This document shows, in pieces, positions 53,589-64,000 of a stretch of DNA of 64,000 bases; positions within the stretch are counted from its first letter, which is position 1; every line of letters starts with the position of its first letter. A program made the translations under genes and the position numbers. The notes below the pieces were generated by a model. The model was not told the origin of the DNA. It saw only the letters and a list, made by a program, of their open reading frames with translations, and searched no databases. The stretch is from Phialophora verrucosa. Its lineage: Eukaryota; Ascomycota; Eurotiomycetes; Chaetothyriales; Herpotrichiellaceae. The stretch covers positions 806,001-870,000 of the forward strand of contig MSED01000013.1 of the NCBI GenBank assembly GCA_002099365.1, in the 5' to 3' direction.

Positions 53589-54954
53589 GCCCAAGAGTTG
53601 AATGCGCTGTTCAGCGCTTTCTGGATTTGAAAACCTCAGCCGCAGCCGCCGATGATAAAGGTCGATCGACGAGGATGTGACAGGTCACGTCGATCTGAAA
53701 ATATCGTGGCAGAACAAGCATGCATAAGGTTGCGCTGATTGAGCATGACTTCCTGCGATATGCTGAAAATATTCGGCAAGATGCTCGATTGGGCAAGAGA
53801 CGAACAACTTCGTTCACCCCCACCTCAGTGTGTTATGCATGAATTCGAAATCACCTCGCGGACCCAGCAGCGACCTTCACATCAGCAGTGAATTGTCAAA
53901 GCAAGGACGTCAAGGCCAAACTCGTCGGAGTAACAGGATCCCTTCGGCCTGCAGTGGCTTGCCGGGAGAGAGACAGAACATGAGAAGTGGTTCATGGGAA
54001 GCAAGAGCCTGGACCAAGGCGAGTCGATTTTGCGAGGAAGCAAGAAGAGAAATGAAGGTTTAGCTCCTCATCTAATATCAAGTTCGAGGAGGATCCGAAG
54101 TCGTGATGTGAAGATTGGATTCACAATGCCTAGGATGTTCGACAAAGGAAATGAGCCAATGAAAGGAAAACCCTCTCAACGAGATGCAGGGTCCTTTACA
54201 GGCCAATATCACCCATTACAAGCTTCTGCATTTGCACAATTCTGAAGGGTAGCTAGCCCATGATGGGCGCATGGTTGAAGGATTGTTATCGCTGTTTGTA
54301 CTTGGAGGCGCGGTCGAGCGACCGGCAGAGATACGACCTGGCCAGCGGCCAGCGGCCAGCGACCAGTGAGTGGCCAACGAGGAGTTGCTACTGCCTCCTA
54401 AATATACAATCGCGTCTGTGTATCTGCCAATGACATGCCAACATGATGCCAAGACGCACTCTAAGCGCCGTGGGAATTTGTTTTCCATTGTCCAGTCGTC
54501 GCCTGCTCGTTTCCTCTGCCAATATGTGCCATCGCTTGACCTCCTTCGTGGCCCGTCGTGGTCGCCATTCATCCCGATGTCTGTTTCATGAAACGATCCA
54601 AGCTGCCTAACCGCCCAGCGGATATTACTGGCAAGAATACTGCCGCCATGATTCGCCCCGAGACGATCACACACTTTAATCATAGGTAAGCTTGTTCTCC
54701 GAATAGATATTAGCACTACAATGGTCAAGCCTCGTACGATCGAGGCGGGTAGGAAGAGCCACATGGAGCCGCACAGATGCAAGGGTGCAATATAATATAC
54801 AGCGCGTCGAGAGCCGCATCTGCGATCTGTTACCGTCTTTGCCATTGCACTCATTTCAATTGCTGTTTGTCTGCGCTGGTTTCGCATTCCATCGTCACAA
54901 TTGCCGTCTTTAGTTCTGCTCGTCTTGCTGCTGGAAATTTGCGATATCAGAATC
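53589..54954. other. Intergenic, 1.4 kb, with GGCCAGC repeat
   Basis: 3' flank of Mis12 and promoter of the four-TM gene. Tandem GGCCAGC-type units occur at 54339-54366. No gene or RNA recognised. Confidence 0.45.
54339..54366. repeat. Short GC-rich tandem repeat (GGCCAGC)n
   Basis: Three to four imperfect copies of GGCCAGC followed by a GACCAG variant. Confidence 0.6.
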
Positions 54955-55900
54955 ATGGAAAGTCGTGTCTCCACGCAACGGCCAGGTTCGGAAAAGGACC
55001 ATCGTCTTAGCAGCAGCCCTTCGAGATCACAGCAGAGCATGAACAAGCTGGAACCACCACCGCCCACGCCGGCCTACGATGCATCGGCTCTCCTTATTCA
55101 GCCTTCTCCTCTCATGACCTCGTCCCTGCATTCCCGCAACTCAGCGACATCCGCTCAGGAATCTGCATATCTCAGCCGGGCCGCGTACCTCTGGTGGACG
55201 CGCCTTTCGTTGACTCTCTTGGCTATTGGCACGGCTATCGCTGCTGTGGGCTGTGAGGGACATGTTTTGCACAGATACAACTCGACGCGCCTAGCAGACC
55301 ATTTCCACTTGCCACCTCTATGGCCAGCAAAGGTCGATGTGCGGCCGACACTGGCTGTCTTGATCTCAGCTTGCATCATTGTGGCAACCAGCGTCCTATA
55401 TCTGGTCTGGTCGCTGATCCCCACAGTATGGTTTATCCTTTATCTGAGGGTATATGCGAATTGCTGACCATCTGAAACAGCCTTACTCTCGAACTCTCTT
55501 CTACAATGTTCTGTTCTTGGGCACCTCCATCACGAGCTTGATTCTCACCATCTTCGCCCTGCCCTTCGCCGACCTTCTGACCGGATTCAAGTCCCACCAT
55601 CAACGAGAATCCATTCAGTCGTGGACATGCAAATTCTCGCACGGTGCGTCGCAGTTCATGGCCGATGCCCATTCTTTACAGATCCCGGTCTACGTTTCCA
55701 GTGGCATGCCTATTCCGGCTGGGTTCAAACGACTCTGTCAAGAGAGCGAAGTTAGCCAGGGGCTCGTGGCTGCATTGTTAGGGTTGGAGGTCGTCAGCTG
55801 TGCCGTTGCAGTCGTGGGGTTAATTGTCGAGAGGAATATGGTGAAGAAGAGGAACGAAAGATACGCCGTAAAGGGCGAGAAGGGGATAAGTATGACTTAG
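54955..55900 (+). CDS. Hypothetical four-transmembrane protein
   Basis: About 296 aa in two exons: 54955-55425 and 55481-55900, with intron 55426-55480 (GTATGG, CTGAC branch, AACAG). The ATG at 54955 is the first in frame. Residues 1-80 are hydrophilic and Ser/Pro-rich, probably cytoplasmic. Four hydrophobic segments follow: about 84-104 (LSLTLLAIGTAIAAV), 131-155 (TLAVLISACIIVATSVLYLVW), 160-185 (LFYNVLFLGTSITSLILTIFALPF) and 243-265. A loop of about 55 residues with two cysteines lies between helices 3 and 4, and a basic tail follows. The layout is tetraspan-like, similar to many uncharacterised fungal membrane proteins. I do not recognise a named family and propose no function. Confidence 0.75.
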
Positions 55901-56030
55901 CTGTAGGCGAAGATTTTCGGTCGTCCAGGGTTTTCTCGTTACACTCTCTATCGTTCCCGAGAAAGCCTCTGCTTCATTGGGAGATATACGAACAATTAAT
56001 TGGTTTGGTGTCAAGGGTAATGGCAGCACG

Positions 56031-56994
56031 ATGGCACATACAGTGAAGCCTCACTCTTCCTCTACCAAGAAGTCGTGGAACGATATGTACCGCCCGGGAC
56101 TATTGAAGGCGGCTTTGCGATTATGGAAGAGTTGCCCGGAATAGCCATATTTCAACATTGTTTAAGCGATCCCGCTTCCGTAGCCCCTATCTTCAACCAC
56201 CGCAAATGGCGCCATCGACAATTTCATTCAGGCACATATTCAAAGCGCGGTGAGGTAGATGCTAATCAGCTCTGCTTTTTGGTTGCTACAAAAATCGTCC
56301 TTGAAGCAAAACAGCGCAGATCAATAAAGTGTCTGGCGATCACATCTGCGCTCTACGACCAGATGCCTGGCTTGAGACTGGAAGTATTGCCTGTTCATCG
56401 ACCGAATTCGGACAACCAATGGCGCTTTCCAACAGTAATCCCTTGTACATTGCTGCTGAATTGCTCCGCGATCCTTTTGATGATGGCTCTGAAGCACCAG
56501 TCATTCGAGTCGATGGGGATATCGGCAAAGCAGGCTTTGCCATTCTGGTCCCACCACCAGATCCGCTTTCGAAGGATGGCAGCCATGAATGTCTGTATGT
56601 TGTCAACCATGCTCCGTTCGATGGCAATCTCCAGGACAGCTTCGAACACACATCGTTGCACCTCTCCTTGACGGACTTTTCAATTCCAATTCCCTCTGCC
56701 ACAGAACACAAAAGCTTCAGGGATGTCGAAGCGTATATCCAAGAAGCTGTCATTTCGGTGTTGGACCGCTCTGAGTGGATTGCCGACCTGGATGTGCTCA
56801 AGCATCTGGCAGAAATCATGGTCTTCAGCACGGCATCAGGAAGGCGCATGCATACTCCCGAAGACTGCAAGCGGCATGACGATCGTCGCAACATGGGCAT
56901 ATGTTATCTGACCAGCGTCGACACCTGGCTGGAACTTCTTGACCGACCGGTGGGAGCTGCGATCGTCCGAGCTAAGGGTAACTGGATAGGTTGA
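56031..56994 (+). pseudogene. Frame-disrupted gene, unknown function
   Basis: Protein-like sequence is split over frames. One frame (about 56021-56360) reads PPGTIEGGFAIMEELPGIAIFQHCLSDP... and QLCFLVATKIVLEA..., but has no good start. Another (about 56350-56994) reads PDAWLETGSIACSSTEFGQP, NPLYIAAELLRDPFDD, CLYVVNHAPFDG and ends at 56994 after 'VRAKGNWIG'. A switch near 56355-56370 would join them into one continuous protein; no usable intron lies there. A third frame from ATG 56031 is short. If only the second frame is used, an intact ORF of 191 aa begins at ATG 56419. The simplest reading is a gene broken by one or more indels, or a sequencing error. I do not recognise the family. Confidence 0.45.
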
Positions 56995-58973
56995 GCAGCT
57001 GCAACCTGTCTGCACGCCCAAAAATACCACGAGACTTTTGGTTTTCCCAATACACTCTGTTGCTGGTATTGGACCGCAGCAGTCAAAGACATGTTGGGTG
57101 ATAATCGTGGGGCGCGGACAAGGTGTGGCTCAATTGCAGGACATGGTCATATTCGAGAGGGTCTGGGATCCCGTCAGAGTACATGCTATCTAAGGGGGAC
57201 AAAACGGTTACAGGGCCTTACAGGCCTTCCGACGGTCACTAATATACCTCACGTGGATAGTTACGTGGGTCTTTGGTCACACGAGCCCGTTCACCACATC
57301 ACCTTGTGAACGATGCTGATTCAAGGAGTCTAGAAGTTGCCGTTGAATTCGCCTCGGGAGCCTTTCAGCCTGCCACGAAGCATTTCGCTGGTCATGAACC
57401 CTGCGGCCGTGCCCTGGAAGCCCTTGACGTCTAACAAGTGAGGACTGCGAGCCTGTTACGAGTTTGCCGGATAGCAATATGGGTCTGATTATCCTCCAAC
57501 ATCACCTACCGATGGGATTCCACATGCATCTGCCCACAATGGCAATGGAACATCCCTGAGACCATCGACATCTCAAGCGGTTGCACAAGCTGCGCGAGGC
57601 TGAACAGAGTGGAATTCAGGGGGCACTCAGAGCAACCAGAGACGTCACATTCGCTGCAAGCCGCCAAATTTCCCCGGCGTCGCACAGCAGCACGGGCACG
57701 ACCAGGCTCCCTTGCAGGTTCGCACCGGATAGTATTCGTACTGAACACCGCATCGTGACACAAGGTTGGACGCACAAGATCTCCCGTGCAGTTGGGAATC
57801 CGACTGACCTGACTTGGACCCGCCGTCAGGGGGCGAGTGGAACCCCCTTGGTGAGAGATTTGGGATCTTGGGAAGCACAAAACGTCACACCACCCAGGGG
57901 GACGGCAGCAGTGTTTAATCTGAAGGTTAGATTGACGACGGGTGAGAGATGACGAGTCGAATGCTTGGAGACGACATGTCGATGTGCTAAGCAAACAGTT
58001 TTATGGTGGTTAGACAGCTACAGCTACAGCTACAGCTACAGCTACAGCTCGGCTCGAGCTTGAACTTGACGTCCATCTTTGGGGATTCGTGTTTGCATGC
58101 GAGGATTGTAGTGTAGTGTACAGATTATATGTGTTGATTACCGTGGCCTTACCGTCTTGACTATACATACCCACTCTGCATGGTGTCTGGTGTCTGGCGT
58201 TCGATGCGTGCATGCATGTATGTTGTGTTGATTGTTATAATGTATAAGTCTCCGATCCCGAACTCCGCGTCCGATGGCCTTGAGAGCAATGAGTTATCTT
58301 TCCATATCTCATGGCGCCATTGCAGATGAAGTTATGATATGTTGTATGCATCGTGCTCTTTCCCCAAATCTCGTAGCGCCATCGCTGTAATCGAATTATA
58401 ATGTAATATGGTGATGTAAAGTGTTGTGTTGTATGAAGAAGAAGAGGACAAAGGCCCAAGAATCCCCCCGATGGCAGAACTGCGGTACAAGCGAGGGAGA
58501 TCTCCGGCCTTGCTCGGCCCAATCTGGACTCTGGACATTTTCTTCGCTGCGAGTGGTGACTGTGCGGTGTTCCGCTGACGACAGAGGCAAACACAGAGAG
58601 CGAGAAGAGACCGACACCGGCGATCGTAAGCGGCGTGAAGGCAGTGCGAAGCCGTCAGGAGCCTGACTGCTTGACGATGCATTTCAATGGTCGGGTTGGG
58701 CCACAGGTCGGTGTCCGGTCGATGTCCATTTCACTCAGCCCAGCGCGGTGGTAAGATCTTCTTTTCTGGCCCGACCTTCGTACACACAGTCTTGTGGATG
58801 GAGAACTTTTGGGCAATCAACATCAGCATACTGAATCTGACCGAGGAGAATGCCGGGTTCCGGCTGACTGACTCCCGGACAGCTTGCACCAGTCATTCGT
58901 AAGGCGATCAACGATCTTATAATCAAGCTTCAGCTTCAGTATTTGGCTTTTCGCCCTTCCTTGGCCCCCCGCG
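56995..58973. other. Intergenic, 2 kb, with AGCTAC repeat
   Basis: 3' flanks of the disrupted gene and of GH43. It holds a hexamer repeat at 58013-58050. The open frame at 57581-57952 has no domain and is not called. Confidence 0.45.
58013..58050. repeat. Hexamer tandem repeat (ACAGCT)n
   Basis: About six copies of ACAGCT in a row. Microsatellite; each unit contains AGCT, so the tract is partly self-complementary. Confidence 0.85.
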
Positions 58974-60243
58974 TCAGTAGAGCCGAGTGATGCGTAAATC
59001 TGACTCGACAAAATCAATCTCGCCTGCAAACATGGCCCGATCGCGTTTGACGGTACTTGGACGACCAGGAGCGAACCACTCGAGGTTGACGTCGCCGTGG
59101 AAGACGACTCGCTTCTGATCGGGGCTTACATCCATGCTGCCGGGAGCGTAGAGGTTCGTGCCGGACACGGTGTCTCCTGTGTGCAGCAGCGTGTGGTGCG
59201 GCGAGAGTTGTTGTTTGATTTTCAACGCGTCCCAGTCACAGCCTAGGATGCCGGTATGGGTGTCGACGCCGACAACGCAGCTCACGTAGTCGATGCGATA
59301 CTGCGGACTGGCGTAGCATTGGGCATTATACAGCAGGTAGTACGTGTTGTTTCGGAAGACCATGCACGGCCGCTCGACGTTGGGACCGTCTTCCTTGAAA
59401 CTCTCCATGTTGGAGAACAGGTAGACTGGCTTTCCGATCGGGGTGGTGAGGTCCTCGGGGTCCATCAGCTGGAGGTACAGTGGTGTGGGCTGCACTGGGG
59501 CGTTCGTATTGCCACAAGCTCCTCCATGGCCGATAGCATTGCCGTCGACCTTGTAAACGAGGTAGCTTTCGTTGTTGACGGGATCGACGAAGAGGTTGGG
59601 ATCAATGTTGCCACCGCGAGTGAGCTCGCACACGATGGGGTCGTCTGTGGGCGTATACGGGCCTTGCACGTCCGGCGAGGTTGCAGCTCCGATGCAGTGT
59701 TTCTGCGGGTGAGAGCGTCCGACGGCCGCATAGTACATTACCCAGGATCCATCGGGTCGTTGGTTCACGTCCGGTGCCCAGCTGCCACGTGCATTAGCGT
59801 CCTGCAATATGATGGGAACTGCACCACCAAACGAGACAGCCTTGCGGAGAGGACAAGAGGAGCACTTACACGCCAGCGTGCGGTGGCTCACGCGCCCAGC
59901 CTGGTAGCGTGGGCAGAGCATCGTAGCCCTCGTGCAGCGTCCAGTTGGAAAAATCAGGCGAGGAGGCCATCTGGACATTGATTTTGCCCGTCTGCGTGCT
60001 GAAGGCATACCAGGTGCCATGTTCGGAACCATTGCCGCTCGTGCTCGTGTCGAGAGCTAGCCCTGGATCTGGGAAGTTGGAAGAGATTGCAGGCCCAACT
60101 CCAGCAGCGGAGGCGAAGGATCGACGATGTGCCGACGGTGATTCGAGCGAAAGGATGAGCGTCAGGCAGGCGGCAATGGTGCTGATGCTGATGCTGATGG
60201 GAGCATTCGATTTATTCTGGTGACGGAAAGGATCCAGCATCAT
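58974..60243 (-). CDS. Glycoside hydrolase family 43 enzyme
   Basis: About 393 aa in two exons: 60243-59870 and 59781-58974. The intron (59782-59869) starts GTAAGT and ends GGCAG; this acceptor was chosen because it makes HAGV-WAPDVNQRPDGSW, the strand motif of GH43, in frame. The N-terminus has a hydrophobic stretch (about 17-33) that should act as signal peptide or anchor. The five-bladed propeller shows the catalytic acids: Asp59 (NFPDPGLA), Asp185 (GNIDPNLFVD) and a glutamate at 255 or 261 (KEDGPNVERP). GH43 enzymes are arabinanases, arabinofuranosidases or xylosidases that act on plant hemicellulose or pectin; the exact activity is not readable. The Ile-Ser stretch in the leader is coded by a repeated ATCAGC hexamer. 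It is divergent from the multicopper oxidase. Confidence 0.92.
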
Positions 60244-62408
60244 TTCACTTCTGCACTGGGTACTCGGTGCACGGGAATGGGCAATCTGTCGGCAGAGGTG
60301 ATTGGTGCAGGCGGCGCCGAGCTGAGGCAGGAGGAAGAGTGATGGATTACAGAAGAGGATTAATTGCCAATAATTCAGGCCCGTACACGATTACTTTCCT
60401 ACAGTACGAAGGCCTGAATCCAAAGGTCGCGCCCACTGGAGCTCTTTATGAATTCGTGTGAGACCTCCGCAGACGCGGCGATGACGGCCTGGTAAACGTT
60501 TCTGTAGCTTCCGGCCCGCCCGTTGATGCGAGCATTGGTGACATTAGGTTCCCAGCTCGGTTCGGACGCTGAGATAGACTTTGCACGCAGCTTTCGCATC
60601 ACTGGCGACCTGTCTAGGAGGACTTGGTACCCGTTACCAGATCATTTTTCATCCGAGACTCAGCTCATCCCCGGGCGATGCAGATCACGTGACTAGCTCA
60701 CCTGGTGTCACCTGTCTGTCACCTGCCAGTCACGCACTGTTCCTTCTGTTCCTTCGTGCTGTGGAGCGACTTTGTGGTCCCGATGCGAGCGATAAACTTA
60801 TCACAGTTGCGGTGGGCCGCAGCTGCTGCAAGTTGTCAGGGGCCCTTGTCGTCACCGTGTGTCGCTAGCATCAGGAGAGGAATGGTTTCGACCGTAAGCA
60901 TCCTGGTGCGTGCTGGCAAGCGAGAGTTTCCCACCCACCCTTTCGGCTCTTCTTTTCTCTCTTCCACCCACTCGACTCTGCTCCTCTCCATCCGCTTCCT
61001 GTTTTGTGTCTGAGCCTGTGCACCAACCGAATCGGCTTATTTTTAGGACTTTTGCCTGCACATGACCCAAACCGTGAGTCAACGCATCCCAAACTCGGAA
61101 AATAACACGGCTGTGCCTGGCCCGTGGCCACCAGCATGCCGCGTCTCGAGTGTCCAGAATCCAGGGACTGCAGAAAAAAATCACCTGCCATTCCTCACTG
61201 AACCTTCGCAGGAATACGAGTACAAACATCGTGTGCGCACGATCATCGAGTGGCCCAGCCGTGCCAGCCTAGAAGTCCTCGTACCAAGTTACCATGACGA
61301 TCAATTTACCACCCAGGCGATCATTCCACCAATGCTTGTCCAGCTCAAGACTCTGATGGCCTCTTGGCTTCCTTGGAAAGCAGGTGGCCTGTTCTGAGGC
61401 AGCCACATAAGACCTGGCTCCGGAGGCTACCTTGGAGCCGGCGACAAAAAAGCTGGAAAGAGCATAGGGGGCGCAGTGCAGCTGAACAAAGAAAGCTTCT
61501 AGCCCCCGATGCTTGACGCCGCTAAGAGGCCTTAGGCCCGTTTGGCGTGGTTTCTTGTGGGTGTCAAGCTTCACCAAGTGGGCTCCTTCGCGTGACAGGG
61601 CACAAACCACATCGCAAGGCTGGTGGCACTGGGGTTGTGCTTTTTGTGGCCGCTGGGGTTCAGCCACCGACGATGGATCAGACCGTCACTTCTGATTGAA
61701 TTGCGAAACGCAACGTTCCCCCCTCTCACACGCATAAGCTTGGCTGCATCCCTGCTCTCCCGAAAATGACAGGTCGCTATCTGTTGGATGCTTGTTGGTT
61801 CGCAATCTCAGCCAAATGAGATCGCCCGACGGTCTGTGTCGTTCACTGGACGTGTTGGCCTTGCACGTTTTCTGCAGAGAGAACTCCGTGGCCGTCATGC
61901 ACGAATTGTCCGTTCGTGTATGCAGTTCAGCGACGCCAAAGTGGCTTCGGAGCTGACATCTTACTCTAGCACTGAGGCTGTCATCGCAATAGCTCATGCA
62001 GCCCAGGGCCAGCAACTGTTGATAAATGGGGAGAGGCTGGTCAACGCCAGAAGGCTCCATCTGAGTGGGTAGCATGGATCCGACTATCATGAAACCGGTA
62101 AGCGGCCATGGCGAAGGAGGCTCTTGCGCCCCAAAACACCAAAGCTTTGTCGACGGTGCATCTGTGCCAGGATGGCTGGCACGCTCTGGTCCTTCCAATC
62201 TGCAAGCCACTTTGGGGAAAATCAGGCTCGCTGGTCGCTGGCCGCTTGGTAGGTGGGTGCTTGTGATGCTTGTCGTGCTTGACATGGCTTGTTCATAAGA
62301 TGGCCTACTCCTCCTCTCCTGCCTCGTCTCTTCTCGCTTGTTGTATCTTTCACATACATAGTTGTCCGGCCTCAGTCTCTCTTTCTTTGCTCGCTAGCTA
62401 TACTAATA
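60244..62408. promoter_or_regulatory. 2.2-kb divergent region between GH43 and multicopper oxidase
   Basis: No gene recognised. It contains the E-box array at 60686-60725. The last 120 bp before 62409 are C/T-rich, consistent with a core promoter for the oxidase. Confidence 0.5.
60686..60725. promoter_or_regulatory. CACGTG plus three phased CACCTG E-boxes
   Basis: CACGTG at 60686-60691, then CACCTG at 60699, 60709 and 60720. The three CACCTG sites are spaced 10 and 11 bp, one helical turn. They lie about 440-480 bp upstream of the GH43 ATG and 1.7 kb from the oxidase. They are typical bHLH target cores. Confidence 0.5.
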
Positions 62409-64000
62409 ATGGCGTTCACACGCCTGTTCAAGGCACTTGCTGCCATCACACTCGCTTCCTCCATTCAGTCAGTCGCCGCTGGCAGTTCAGATTCTGTCTG
62501 CTCGCAAGCCTCAGAATGCGTTCCTTTCGTTATCGATCTCACATGGGCACCATCAGACCCAAGCAAAGGCATCTCCAGAAACGCCATCTTGACCAACGGC
62601 TCGCTGCCAGGTCCCCCCCTGAAGTTGAAGGTTGGCGACTGCGTTGACTTCACCGTCAACAACAACCTGCCGAACGTCACCGGCGTCCACTTCCACGGTA
62701 TCCGACAAAATGGCACGCCATGGTCGGATGGTGTTCCAGGTGTCAGTCAATATGCTATCCAACCAGGCACTTCCTATCAGTATCAGTGGACGGCCGTTGA
62801 GTCGGGAACATATTTCTACCACGCCCACTACAAGGGACAGATGATGGACGGTCTCTATGGTGCCATCCTCATTGCCCCTGCCGACGATGCCGAGACTCCC
62901 TTCAGCCAAATCGATTCCTCTGCCGTTGATGCTTTGACTGCTGCGTACGAGGCTGTCGAGCCAGTCTTCATCACCGACTGGAACCGATACACCTTTGACG
63001 AGTTCTTTGCTGTCGAGCAAACCGCCAACATCGACTGGGCCTGCAGCGACTCCATCACGTTGAACGGTTTTGGCTCGCAGTACTGCCCGTCGGTCGATTT
63101 CCTCTCCGCCTCAGCCGCGCCTCAAGAACCCCAGGTGCTGAACGGCACTTCTCTGACCGCCAAGGGCTGCGCTCCTCCCAACAACCCTGCCATCCAAGGC
63201 GGCCAATACATTTCGCAGCAGAACCTCGCTGCTCTGCCCGATGATGCATACAACACCTGTCTTGGATACGGTGGCGCCAACTACACCACAGTGGTTGACC
63301 CTGCTGACGGCTGGGCTGCCTTCAGCTTCATCAGCTCTGCCGGTGTTGCCATTGTCAAGGTTGCCATTGACAGCCACAAGTTGTACATATACGAGGTCAA
63401 CGGCAACTACATCGTTCCCCAAGTCGTCGACCAATTCAGCTTGAGCAACGGTGATCGTGTCTCATTCTTTGTCAAGCTTGATCAGACACCTGGCGACTAC
63501 ACCATCCGCGTGGCAAACGAGGGTATCAACCAAGTCATCTCCGGCTTTGGTGTTCTGTCATACAAGGGCGGAAACAACGCTCCCCTGGGAGTTGCTAGCA
63601 TGAACTATGGTAGCCAGAACACCACCGTTGTTGTGCCATTCAACCCTGGCCTTGCCTCGCCTTATCCTCCCAGTGCGCCCGCCGCATCTGCAGACCGAAG
63701 CTTCGTCCTGGAAATCCAGAAATCCCCCGAACAACCCACCGAGGCTTGGGCCTGGACGCTCTCCGGCACAGACTCGTACAACCAGAGCAATGACGACACT
63801 CAGCCGCCTCTCCTATTCCAGGATGTCTCGCAGATCCCCGCCAGCGACCTGATCTTGGAGACGTACAGCAACGAGTGGGTCGACCTGATCATCAAGATCG
63901 CTGGCCCCGTCGCTGAGCCTCACCCAATCCACAAGCACGCCAACAAGTTCTACATGATCGGTGCCGGCGTCGGCGACTTCAACTTCACCAACACGGCCGA
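62409..64000 (+). CDS. Multicopper oxidase (laccase-like), 3' end outside window
   Basis: Secreted copper oxidase; 530 codons are present and the frame is open to the window edge, with no intron needed. Signal peptide: MAFTRLFKALAAITLASSIQSVAA. The first cupredoxin domain has HFHGIRQNGTPWSDG (His94, His96) and YHAHYKGQMMDGLYG (His138, His140). The third domain has HPIHKHANKF (His505, His508, His510). The last copper-ligand motif (HCHIxxH-type) should lie just beyond 64000. Several N-glycosylation sequons (NGT, NGS, NTT, NYT) are visible. The spacing of the first motif and the DGVPGVSQ and GQMMDGLYG forms resemble the fungal pigment-type laccases (Abr2/YA group) more than classical white-rot laccases; this is an impression. 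Possible roles are melanin maturation or phenol oxidation. It is divergent from the GH43 gene. Confidence 0.93.
   Translation, partial: MAFTRLFKALAAITLASSIQSVAAGSSDSVCSQASECVPFVIDLTWAPSDPSKGISRNAILTNGSLPGPPLKLKVGDCVDFTVNNNLPNVTGVHFHGIRQNGTPWSDGVPGVSQYAIQPGTSYQYQWTAVESGTYFYHAHYKGQMMDGLYGAILIAPADDAETPFSQIDSSAVDALTAAYEAVEPVFITDWNRYTFDEFFAVEQTANIDWACSDSITLNGFGSQYCPSVDFLSASAAPQEPQVLNGTSLTAKGCAPPNNPAIQGGQYISQQNLAALPDDAYNTCLGYGGANYTTVVDPADGWAAFSFISSAGVAIVKVAIDSHKLYIYEVNGNYIVPQVVDQFSLSNGDRVSFFVKLDQTPGDYTIRVANEGINQVISGFGVLSYKGGNNAPLGVASMNYGSQNTTVVVPFNPGLASPYPPSAPAASADRSFVLEIQKSPEQPTEAWAWTLSGTDSYNQSNDDTQPPLLFQDVSQIPASDLILETYSNEWVDLIIKIAGPVAEPHPIHKHANKFYMIGAGVGDFNFTNTA

Noticed and set aside
57581..57952. 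123-codon plus-strand frame between the disrupted gene and GH43
   Set aside because: Does not resemble any protein I know and its antisense is equally open.

Overview
The window is nuclear DNA from a filamentous ascomycete (Pezizomycotina). The signs are short GT-AG introns (about 44-190 bp, often with a CTAAC/CTGAC-like branch site), pyrimidine-rich promoters, Zn2Cys6 and 'fungal transcription factor' domain proteins, an Hsp104 disaggregase, PPxY arrestins and a high gene density with no operons. I resolved 25 protein-coding loci by joining open frames across introns; several need small exons (15-85 bp) to be complete. I recognised no rRNA, tRNA or CRISPR. Genus and species cannot be told from the sequence alone.

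Layout. 0-5 kb: a Zn2Cys6 regulator transcribed divergently from a cytochrome P450. 7-17 kb: housekeeping genes (Psr1/FCP1-type phosphatase, alpha/beta hydrolase, TM9/EMP70 protein, PPxY arrestin). 17.2-19.9 kb: a gene-poor, partly AT-rich stretch with what looks like decayed mobile-element coding sequence. 20-28 kb: a putative mitochondrial protein, a UPF0658 Golgi membrane protein, an F-box protein and a transcription-factor-domain protein without a zinc cluster. 28.9-30.2 kb: a SesA-like/transmembrane/ankyrin protein with an apparent frame break. 31-43 kb: an APC-family amine/choline-type transporter, a very large RhoGEF/PH-like protein, an EBP-type sterol isomerase homologue and a sulfotransferase-like P-loop protein carrying an Asn-Gly minisatellite. 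43.8-53.6 kb: Hsp104, CENP-X/Mhf2, a cupredoxin with GPI-type ends, a BED-like zinc finger/AT-hook protein and the kinetochore protein Mis12/Mtw1. 55-64 kb: a four-TM protein, a frame-disrupted gene, and a secreted GH43 enzyme divergent from a multicopper oxidase that runs off the right edge.

Most genes are unrelated neighbours, as usual in such genomes. Pairs that may share control are the regulator/P450 pair, the head-to-head zinc-finger/Mis12 pair (299 bp between ATGs), and the head-to-head GH43/laccase-like pair (2.2 kb between ATGs, with a phased E-box array). I found no polyketide, peptide or terpene synthase, so I do not call a secondary-metabolite cluster. The most unusual items are the SesA-TM-ankyrin gene, the frame-disrupted locus at 56 kb, the stop-free in-frame transporter intron, the NGSHH minisatellite and the acidic CENP-X with an overlapping upstream ORF.
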